From the NCBI GenBank assembly GCA_030638185.1, contig DAOWFD010000333.1, forward strand, positions 1 through 7,634: DNA of 7,634 nt, given 5' to 3'. Positions 1 to 6,145 of the stretch are shown in pieces; the first letter of the stretch is position 1, and each line of letters starts with the position of its first letter. The translations under genes were made by a program, and so were the position numbers. Under the pieces are notes generated by a model. It was not told the origin of the DNA, did not search any database, and worked only from the letters and a program-made list of their open reading frames with translations. The stretch is from Candidatus Aegiribacteria sp. (lineage in GTDB: Bacteria; Fermentibacterota; Fermentibacteria; Fermentibacterales; JCC-6).

Positions 1-1
1 A

Positions 2-1069
2 AAGTGGGATATTGATGCTTTCCTTGCCCTGGAAATACTAAATCCTGAAGAAAACGATAGAACGGTATTCCGGAACGATTCACTGGTTACCTACAGAACA
101 GTTTCAGTTGATGTTCTCGGAAGATTCTATTCAGGAGCAGGGAATCTCATCGGTACAATAAGAAATACAGTTAAGAGAGAGGAAATCCTGCCTTACTCTC
201 CGGACGGATACAGACTCGCATTTCTGTCATCCGAAGAGCTTGCTTCAAGGGCAATACTGGAGCTTTTTCCAATAGAGGTAACCTTTACCGCCTCGGACAG
301 TGAAGTATTTACAGTTCCCATGGGCTGGGATCAGGGAATAAGTAAAGGTACAGTCATGGCTGTAGTTGCTTCTTCCACAGGAATACCGGTTAGTTTTTCT
401 GAATACGAGCAGCTAAGAAGCAGAGGGCTTCTTCAGATAATGGAAACCCGAAGAAGTCAGTCAACGGCAAGGCTCATTTCCGGTCGGCTGATTGATGGAG
501 GAACCGTAACCGCAATAGAGCAGTCAGCCCCCGCCATACTGTTTCTTGAGTACTGTGGATTTATGATGTCTGTTAAGCCTGGAGCGGGTCTTGAGGATGA
601 CAATGCGGAGTGGAGCAATAATGTCAGAATCGGTATAGAGACCGCGAAATGGGGGCTTTCCTTCGGAGGCGGAGTAACCGCGGGAGGGCTTGAACACTCA
701 TCCTTAATCGGTATCGATCTTCAGGTGGGAACAAGGATTCCAATCAGCAGCCCGTCTTTTGGACTAAGACTCACCGCAGGTGGTGAACTTGCATTTCTTA
801 TGCAGGATGTAAGATCCGACCTTCTGTCATCCAGTGCAACTGCTATTTCGGTGGCTGCTGTGGCCGATGCAACGATGGAATATCTCTTTTCGGGACACCT
901 CGGGTTTCAGTTTGGAGTCTCAGGCGTTCTGGGTACTGCTGCTGACAGCTGGACCGTACGGGAATATTCCGGGAATATCAGGAATGCTGAACCTGATGAA
1001 CTGTACTACACTGAGTTGAAACAGGGTCCGGCAGGTATCCATGCGGGACTGATGTACTTTATTTTTTAG
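2..1069 (+). CDS. Envelope protein with CsgG/FlgT-like region and C-terminal beta-barrel (5' partial)
   Basis: The frame is open from the first bases of the window to a TAG at 1067-1069, giving the last 355 residues of a longer protein. The ATG at 320 lies inside this frame, has no Shine-Dalgarno sequence and is not a credible start. Residues about 25-98 alternate beta-strand and helix, with a 'tag then repeat-number' style (GRFYSGAGNLIGTIRN, then SSEELASRAILELFP) as seen in CsgG/LPP20/FlgT-type lipoprotein-assembly proteins. Residues about 105-175 (GWDQGISKGTVMAVV, then ARLISGRLIDGGTVTAIEQS) resemble the small beta domain with 'G..GI..G' and 'G..I..G..V' turns that follows in FlgT-like proteins. 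Residues about 180-355 are amphipathic, Gly-rich strands separated by polar turns and end LMYFIF. A terminal Phe is typical of outer-membrane barrels inserted by BamA. By inference it is a surface or outer-membrane assembly protein. The N-terminus and signal peptide lie outside the window. The family assignment is by eye and tentative; that the frame is coding is close to certain. Confidence 0.8.
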   Translation, partial: KWDIDAFLALEILNPEENDRTVFRNDSLVTYRTVSVDVLGRFYSGAGNLIGTIRNTVKREEILPYSPDGYRLAFLSSEELASRAILELFPIEVTFTASDSEVFTVPMGWDQGISKGTVMAVVASSTGIPVSFSEYEQLRSRGLLQIMETRRSQSTARLISGRLIDGGTVTAIEQSAPAILFLEYCGFMMSVKPGAGLEDDNAEWSNNVRIGIETAKWGLSFGGGVTAGGLEHSSLIGIDLQVGTRIPISSPSFGLRLTAGGELAFLMQDVRSDLLSSSATAISVAAVADATMEYLFSGHLGFQFGVSGVLGTAADSWTVREYSGNIRNAEPDELYYTELKQGPAGIHAGLMYFIF

Positions 1070-1766
1070 ACTGATTATTTTTCCATGGCCTCTGAGCCAT
1101 TCCGCGTTCCCAGATTATTTCCAGAGCCGACCATGTTGCTATCGCGAATACAACACCTCCGATAATTCCTGAGAATATTGTCCCGTGTACTACTCCAAGA
1201 GCCAGTGCACCGCCTGCAATTGCAGCTGTAAGCAGTATCAGGATCGTTGCCGCGAGGGATGATGGACCCCATTTGGATATTACCCGTACCCTGGCCAGCT
1301 GAATTCCCCAGACACCGAGTAAATAACCGGTAGCACCGAAAACAGCAGCGGGAATATCACTTAGAAAAAGGATAGCGGCAGCCCATAGGAGGATCAGGGG
1401 TAGAAAAATCAGGACCGCTTTTCTGCTTAAAGGGGATATCCAGTGCATCTGTTCAGGTATATCGCATAAAGCAGTCCATATCAATAGACCGGCGGTAAAA
1501 CCCAGAACAAGAGAAGCTTCGCTGTTTTCAGTGAAACAGCTGAAAACCGCTCCCGCAAGACCGAGGACAAGAAGCACCAGTACGAAAACTCTGGGGCCCT
1601 TCAGGCTCGATTCATTGATCTTTACAAAAAGTTTCGCTCCCAGAAGTTGAAGGAAAATGAAAAGAAGAAAAGAAGCTATACCGAAGAATCCCGTTACGGC
1701 GTAATCTTTTAAAGTGAGTTCAGTTGTGAGAAAGAGATCAGCGGTCAGTAGATTCATAATTCCCAT
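1059..1766 (-). CDS. Polytopic membrane protein of unknown function (about 7 TM segments)
   Basis: This 235-residue protein is very hydrophobic and is read on the minus strand. Likely membrane spans are residues about 25-47, 58-78, 83-101, 117-135, 138-156, 170-190 and 196-215. A short loop, CDIPEQMHWISPLSRK (101-116), joins spans 3 and 4, and the tail (220-235) is basic. The start at 1766 was chosen because GGAGG lies seven bases upstream; a longer frame from a TTG at 1796 has no comparable site. I do not recognise the family: no catalytic or transport motif stands out, and no charged residue is obviously buried apart from loop positions. The 3' end overlaps the convergent barrel gene by 11 bp, so neither gene has its own intergenic terminator there. 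It is transcribed away from the downstream operon and does not belong to it. Membrane topology is confident; function is unknown. Confidence 0.85.
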   Translation of the reverse strand: MGIMNLLTADLFLTTELTLKDYAVTGFFGIASFLLFIFLQLLGAKLFVKINESSLKGPRVFVLVLLVLGLAGAVFSCFTENSEASLVLGFTAGLLIWTALCDIPEQMHWISPLSRKAVLIFLPLILLWAAAILFLSDIPAAVFGATGYLLGVWGIQLARVRVISKWGPSSLAATILILLTAAIAGGALALGVVHGTIFSGIIGGVVFAIATWSALEIIWERGMAQRPWKNNQSKK

Positions 1767-1773
1767 ATTTTTT

Positions 1774-1778
1774 CCTCC
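1774..1778 (-). promoter_or_regulatory. Shine-Dalgarno site deciding the start of the 7-TM gene
   Basis: The plus strand reads CCTCC, so the minus strand carries GGAGG, followed by seven bases (AAAAAAT) and then ATG at 1766-1764. This is the strongest ribosome binding signal near the gene and favours the ATG over the upstream TTG at 1796. Confidence 0.85.
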
Positions 1779-1865
1779 ATCCGGGCAAATGTGCAAAAAA
1801 TGATCGTCATCGTCAACACAGATGTTTGCGCAATGTGGTTCGCATGGTCATATATTCAGGTGTAC

Positions 1866-1894
1866 TTGAAGCGGTTCCAATGTGATTATTAAAT
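1866..1894 (+). promoter_or_regulatory. Candidate sigma70-type promoter of the lipoprotein-GH57-ligA operon
   Basis: TTGAAG (1866-1871) and TTAAAT (1889-1894) are separated by 17 bases, the optimal spacing for a housekeeping sigma factor. Both are imperfect matches to TTGACA and TATAAT. An alternative -10, TATTAA at 1887-1892, would have a short spacer. Transcription would start about 25 bases before the lipoprotein ATG. This is inferred from sequence only, and sigma preferences in this lineage are unknown. Confidence 0.3.
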
Positions 1895-1913
1895 CTAACT
1901 GGCGGTAAATAAC

Positions 1914-1919
1914 GGGAGG
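1914..1919 (+). promoter_or_regulatory. Shine-Dalgarno site of the lipoprotein gene
   Basis: GGGAGG is followed by five bases and ATG at 1925. It supports this start, which also places a signal peptide exactly at the N-terminus. Confidence 0.85.
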
Positions 1920-1924
1920 CGCGG

Positions 1925-4066
1925 ATGAATTCAGTACGGTTCCTTGTGTCCGTTTCCATTGCTGCTATATCTATCTCATGCGGAGACGGCAGGGAAGCTG
2001 TTGATCCCCAGTATGACGAAACCATTTCCATTTATGCCGATAAGGGCATAAACATTGAATTAACACTTTCGTCAGAGGAACTTGAGGATTCCCTCGTATA
2101 CCGTAACGAGATGCCAGTGGAATTGAGAGTATCCTCTGAGAATTGTAGATCATCCATAACCGCGATGCTGGTTCCAGGTTGTGGTTCAACTCCCGGAGAC
2201 AGAATGGAATTCCTGTCCGGAAACGATATTCTGAATCTTGATACGAACTATGTCAAACCATATGCGGAGATACCCGGCTTTACTGCCGTTGTTTATGTCA
2301 AAGGCGATTCAAGTGTAGTGGAAAGGGTATGGAACAGAGGCAGCGGCGAGTTGGCGGTTCTTCAGGTAAAATCAGGAAATACTTCGCTTAATAATCTTCT
2401 GACATCCTTCACAGGAATATTGAGTACTGCGGAGATAGTCGAACCGACCAACGGTCTTTCCCGTTCTGTATACCTTTCTGACCGGGTCAGAAGTGAGATT
2501 GTGGAAGAAGTCAATGCGGATATAGCTGTGCCTCCCGAAGTCAGACACAGAATTAAACTGTCTGTTGATCCTATGGGTAGGGAAATGTATGTACTGGATT
2601 CTTTGACAATTGATTTCCGACCAACTCAATCCGACAGTCAGATGACTATGTACCTCCCATACTGCGATAATGGAACATGTTTTGAAGCCCTTTCCGGATC
2701 TACTGAGAACTCAGGGGATTCGGTACTATGTATCGCTGATTCCACCAGAATTTTCTCAGGTCTATATTCCGGAAGCTGGAACGGGTTCATATCATCCTCC
2801 ACGGACAGGATTACGGAAGAAGGGCTCCAGATTAATCCATCAACATCCTTCCAGAGCGGTATGTGGTTCTATCCTGGCTGCGGTATCCCATCTGCTTATA
2901 CTTTCGATATTTCAGTACCTGACATGGGTTACGAAGTCTTTGCGCCTCTTCAGGAAGTCTCAAGGAACGTTTACGATTCTTTCCTTACCGTATCCTATGT
3001 TTCCCCGATAGAGGGGATCAATGGCCCACTTTCCTGGGCGACCGGTGGTTTCACGGAAAATGCGATTGCCGATGGCAGAAGCTGGTATATCTGTCTTGAA
3101 TCCGATTCGACGGCATTGGAAATGAGAGATCTCGCGGATGATATTGCCGAAGTGCTCTGGCGGAACATGGGTTACGATGGAGCAAGGCTTGATATCGTTG
3201 TTGTAAGAAGCCTGGATGTCCCCGTTTTTATCACCGGTCCGGGATGTGTTTTCCTTTCAACGGATATGCTTGCCTCCGTCAGAGGATATGAAACGTGGTC
3301 TGATTCTCTTGTCCGGGGTACAGCTGTTCCTGCCACATCCATAGTATTTGAAGCAGCAAAGGCTTTCCTGGCGGGGAGTACATTCCTTTCGGAGAATCTC
3401 AGGGATGTGCTTGCGGCATGGTCTGTATACAGATTTGCGCTTTCAGGTGATGAATCGGCCTCAAATCAGCTGCGTGAGGCTTTCAGAAAATATTACCTGT
3501 ACTCTACGGAGATGAACGGAGGAACCGAATACGCCATCGCAGATCCACAATTGAACGAATCTCCCCTTCATGATCCTGTGATATTCGGAAAAGCTCCGAT
3601 TGTCATAGAGTTTCTCATCCATGAGATCCCCGCCTTTGAAAGAGCTATTCCAAGGGCACTTCGTAATCTGCGCCATTCCGGTGATTCCTTCGGCAGGTTG
3701 TTTTCAGCTATGGGAATACCGGAAAGCAGTGGATACGGGGAGATGTTCTTCCAGTGGCTGTACAGTTCCGGAGTGCCGCAGTTGGAGATCTCCTGGATGG
3801 ATTCCTCCGGCACACTATACCTCCGGGTAGAGCAGTTCCAGCCCGGGCAGGATTTCCCCCTTGGCTCGATACTTGATGAAATCCGCGCAGTTACCGGAAC
3901 AGGTTTCATTGACCTGGACCTCTCCCACGGTTCTACGGAGGGTTTATACACGGGTGACATATCCGCTACTACAGAGAGTATCCTGGCGGTCGATATCGAT
4001 CCCGACGATATTCTTCCGGCTGATATCGTTTACAGACATATCAATAACGAACCGAATGACCTGTAA
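1925..4066 (+). CDS. Exported M1 aminopeptidase-like lipoprotein with degenerate active site
   Basis: The 713-residue product starts with a short signal peptide ending SISC, so Cys19 is the likely lipidated residue; Ser at -3 makes the lipobox atypical. Residues about 20-200 are a beta-rich domain I do not recognise. From about 206 the order follows M1 metallopeptidases: an N-terminal beta-sandwich (RHRIKLSVDPM, 207-217), the MWFYP...YTFDISVP segment from 313, and DIVVVR...FITGPGCVFLSTDML (423-449), where the GAMEN exopeptidase motif would sit. A helix at 473-504 lies where HEXXH-X18-E would sit. FGKAPIVIEFL (554-564) matches YxKGAxVLhmL, and FFQWLYSSGVPQLEISW (608-624) is the characteristic end of the catalytic module. 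VDIDPDDIL (689-697) is the usual C-terminal motif. The metal ligands are absent (FEAAK at 475-479, Ala497/498 for the distal Glu) and Phe554 replaces the catalytic Tyr. It is therefore probably not a peptidase and may be a binding or scaffold protein at the cell envelope. C74/C86 and C247/C252 could form disulfides. It is the first gene of the probable operon. Confidence 0.85.
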   Translation: MNSVRFLVSVSIAAISISCGDGREAVDPQYDETISIYADKGINIELTLSSEELEDSLVYRNEMPVELRVSSENCRSSITAMLVPGCGSTPGDRMEFLSGNDILNLDTNYVKPYAEIPGFTAVVYVKGDSSVVERVWNRGSGELAVLQVKSGNTSLNNLLTSFTGILSTAEIVEPTNGLSRSVYLSDRVRSEIVEEVNADIAVPPEVRHRIKLSVDPMGREMYVLDSLTIDFRPTQSDSQMTMYLPYCDNGTCFEALSGSTENSGDSVLCIADSTRIFSGLYSGSWNGFISSSTDRITEEGLQINPSTSFQSGMWFYPGCGIPSAYTFDISVPDMGYEVFAPLQEVSRNVYDSFLTVSYVSPIEGINGPLSWATGGFTENAIADGRSWYICLESDSTALEMRDLADDIAEVLWRNMGYDGARLDIVVVRSLDVPVFITGPGCVFLSTDMLASVRGYETWSDSLVRGTAVPATSIVFEAAKAFLAGSTFLSENLRDVLAAWSVYRFALSGDESASNQLREAFRKYYLYSTEMNGGTEYAIADPQLNESPLHDPVIFGKAPIVIEFLIHEIPAFERAIPRALRNLRHSGDSFGRLFSAMGIPESSGYGEMFFQWLYSSGVPQLEISWMDSSGTLYLRVEQFQPGQDFPLGSILDEIRAVTGTGFIDLDLSHGSTEGLYTGDISATTESILAVDIDPDDILPADIVYRHINNEPNDL

Positions 4067-4084
4067 CTTCACCGTATCGATCCC

Positions 4085-4091
4085 GGAAAAG
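4085..4091 (+). promoter_or_regulatory. Weak Shine-Dalgarno site deciding the GH57 start
   Basis: GGAAAAG ends eight bases before ATG at 4100. The in-frame GTG at 4091 overlaps this site and so would lack proper spacing. GH57 proteins also typically begin with a short Met-Lys-hydrophobic strand directly before HNHQP, as here from 4100. Confidence 0.6.
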
Positions 4092-4099
4092 TGTTTCTT

Positions 4100-6145
4100 A
4101 TGAAGATATGCTTCTGCCTGCATAATCATCAGCCGGTGGGAAATTTCGACCATGTCATGGATTCAGCGTATAAGGATTGCTACCTGCCGATGATGGAAAC
4201 CCTTGAAAACCATCACGGGGTAAGCAGCGGTATTCATATCTCAGGAACACTTCTGGAGTGGTTTGCCCTCAATCATCCCGAGTACATTGAGAGAACGGGT
4301 GAACTCTGCCGGAGAGGCAGAATGGAATTACTTACCAGCGGTCGATACGAACCCATTCTTACAATATTCAGAAGGTTCGATATCGTTCAACAGATAAAGG
4401 ACTATTCGGACTGCCTTGCACAGATTTCAGGTAGAAAACCTGAAGGGCTCTGGCTGACCGAGAGGGTCTGGGAGCCGCAGCTTCCATCGATTCTCAGCGA
4501 GGCCGATGTATCATGGGCTGTTGTTGACGATATTCATCTCAAAAGAGCCGGTGTCTCAGGGATGGACCTGTTTCGCCCCTGCATTACAGAAGATTCAGGC
4601 ACTATCCTGAGACTGCTTGGTAGCAATCGAGAGTTAAGATACCGAATTCCCTTCTCTCCAGTTGAAAGTGTCATGGAGAAGCTCAGGGAGATGCATGATT
4701 CCGGAGCAAGCATGGTATTCTACGGAGACGACGGAGAAAAATTCGGTGTCTGGCCCGGAACCCGTAAACTCTGTTACGAAGACCTCTGGCTTGATCGTTT
4801 TTTCAGTGAAGTGGAATCAGCTGACTGGCTTGATTTCTCGCTTCCTTCAGAGGCTGCCCGAACCGAAGCTGCGGGACCTTTCTATATTCCCGCTTCAAGC
4901 TATACCGAAATGGGCGAATGGACACTGCACGGTCGTCAGAGGGATGAGTTTGATGAGCTGCGGGAGCAGCTCGGTACACAGGTGAGATCCGGCGCTGTGG
5001 ATGTATTCCTCTCCGGAGGATTCTGGCGTAATTTTTTATCCGTATACCCCGAGTCAAAAGAACTCCAGGGCAGAATACTCTCCGCGGAAGCTCTCGTACG
5101 GGAGTCGGAGAATAAGGAAGCGCTGCACCATTTCTGGAGAAGCCAGTGTAATTGTGCTTTCTGGCACGGTGTGTTCGGCGGCATATACCTTCCCCACCTC
5201 AGAGAGGCTGTATGGAAGGAACTTCACAGGGCTGAACGGGATGCGCTTAATACCATTCATGGTTATCCGCTCATTAAGACAGTGGACATAAATGCGGATG
5301 GTTACGATGAAATTGTAATTGTTTCTGAAACACAGTCGCTGCTCATCCATCCTGATTACGGGTTGACTGTAAGTGAAATGACCTTCCTGCATACGGGTGG
5401 AGAACCTGTACCACTGGGTCATGTTCTCAGCAGACAGCTGGAGGAATATCATAAGTCGTTACCCGGAACGGGGCCTTCCGGTGAAGCGAAAACAATCCAC
5501 GATGGTATGGCATCCAAGCAGGAAGGACTTGCCGGGAAGGTATCGATCGACAGGTGGAGAAGGATGTGCTTCTCAGATATTGCAATGCCCTCTTCCATGA
5601 ATTTGAACAGCTGGAAACGGAGTGACCGGGGGATAACTCATTTCCAGAAACCCGCTCTGTCCTCTTCCATGTCAATCAGGGATTCTACTGTGTATTTTTC
5701 AGGGGAATTCGTAGAGGGAAAGCTCAGGATTAAGAAGAGAATGACCGCTGAGTTGAAAATGCCTATGATCAAAACCAGCTCGGAGTATTCCATCGATCCC
5801 TTCGATAGGGTCGGGATGGAAATATGTCTTAACCTGATGACAGGAGAGTCTCCTGACCGTTACTACATGGTCGATTCGGGAGGAAGACACCTTATGTCCT
5901 ACGCGGGTGAATTCCACGGAAAGCTGATAGAAGTTCTCGACTGCTGGAGAAAAGTTAAAACGGTTATTGAAGTGAACTGCGAAGCGGACGTATGGATTAC
6001 GCCGCTGGATTCGGTGAACAGGTCCGAAAGCGGTTACGAGAGTGTTCATCAGGGAACGGCATTTTATATTTCAGGTAATGCGGATGATAAGGGTTTCCTC
6101 AATCTGGAAATCGGTTTACGCATGGAGGCTCTGAATGATTCCTGA
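4100..6145 (+). CDS. GH57 4-alpha-glucanotransferase / alpha-amylase
   Basis: The 681-residue cytoplasmic enzyme (no signal peptide) belongs to glycoside hydrolase family 57 and most resembles the Thermococcus litoralis 4-alpha-glucanotransferase type (659 residues). All five family motifs are visible: HNHQP (8-12); MELLTSGRYEPIL (75-87); WLTERVWEPQL (118-128) with Glu121 as predicted nucleophile; YGDDGEKFGVWPG (208-220) with Asp211, or less likely Asp210, as acid/base; and FWHGVFGGIYLPHLR (354-368). The fold is a (beta/alpha)7 barrel to about residue 300, then a helical region. From about 390 comes the beta-sandwich C-terminal domain usual in this group, including DINADGYDEIVIV and a RQLEEYH segment. 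The enzyme cleaves alpha-1,4-glucan and transfers the segment to another glucan, or to water, in glycogen or maltodextrin metabolism. Transferase versus hydrolase activity cannot be settled by eye. It starts 33 bp after the lipoprotein gene and overlaps ligA by 11 bp. Confidence 0.95.
   Translation: MKICFCLHNHQPVGNFDHVMDSAYKDCYLPMMETLENHHGVSSGIHISGTLLEWFALNHPEYIERTGELCRRGRMELLTSGRYEPILTIFRRFDIVQQIKDYSDCLAQISGRKPEGLWLTERVWEPQLPSILSEADVSWAVVDDIHLKRAGVSGMDLFRPCITEDSGTILRLLGSNRELRYRIPFSPVESVMEKLREMHDSGASMVFYGDDGEKFGVWPGTRKLCYEDLWLDRFFSEVESADWLDFSLPSEAARTEAAGPFYIPASSYTEMGEWTLHGRQRDEFDELREQLGTQVRSGAVDVFLSGGFWRNFLSVYPESKELQGRILSAEALVRESENKEALHHFWRSQCNCAFWHGVFGGIYLPHLREAVWKELHRAERDALNTIHGYPLIKTVDINADGYDEIVIVSETQSLLIHPDYGLTVSEMTFLHTGGEPVPLGHVLSRQLEEYHKSLPGTGPSGEAKTIHDGMASKQEGLAGKVSIDRWRRMCFSDIAMPSSMNLNSWKRSDRGITHFQKPALSSSMSIRDSTVYFSGEFVEGKLRIKKRMTAELKMPMIKTSSEYSIDPFDRVGMEICLNLMTGESPDRYYMVDSGGRHLMSYAGEFHGKLIEVLDCWRKVKTVIEVNCEADVWITPLDSVNRSESGYESVHQGTAFYISGNADDKGFLNLEIGLRMEALNDS
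6124..6128 (+). promoter_or_regulatory. Shine-Dalgarno site of ligA inside the GH57 gene
   Basis: GGAGG lies within the last codons of the GH57 gene, six bases before ATG at 6135. Ribosomes finishing the GH57 gene at TGA 6143-6145 would terminate just past the ligA start, an arrangement that suggests translational coupling. Confidence 0.85.

Larger units (their letters stand above)
1767..1924. other. Divergent intergenic region
   Basis: This 158-bp stretch separates the 5' ends of the minus-strand membrane gene and the plus-strand lipoprotein gene, so promoters for both should lie here. It holds the two ribosome binding sites, a candidate plus-strand promoter, an 8-bp palindrome TTGCGCAA at 1826-1833 and the heptamer CAATGTG at both 1831-1837 and 1878-1884. 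On the minus strand TTGACG (1816-1811) could be a -35 box, but no good -10 hexamer follows at the right distance. No small ORF with a ribosome binding site is visible. Confidence 0.6.

Noticed and set aside
320..1069. A complete gene starting at ATG 320
   Set aside because: The same frame is open to the window edge with protein-like sequence before the ATG, and no ribosome binding site precedes it; the gene is 5' truncated.
1084..1099. Inverted repeat ATGGC-CTCTGA-GCCAT as a terminator
   Set aside because: The stem is only 5 bp, lies inside the minus-strand gene and is not followed by a T-run on either strand.
1786..1884. Repeated CAA(A)TGTG words at 1786, 1831 and 1878 as operator sites
   Set aside because: Three short matches in AT-rich intergenic DNA are expected by chance; they are not inverted repeats and have no helical phasing that I could justify.
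4091..4099. GTG at 4091 as the GH57 start
   Set aside because: It overlaps the only Shine-Dalgarno-like sequence and adds three residues before the usual Met-Lys start of the family.
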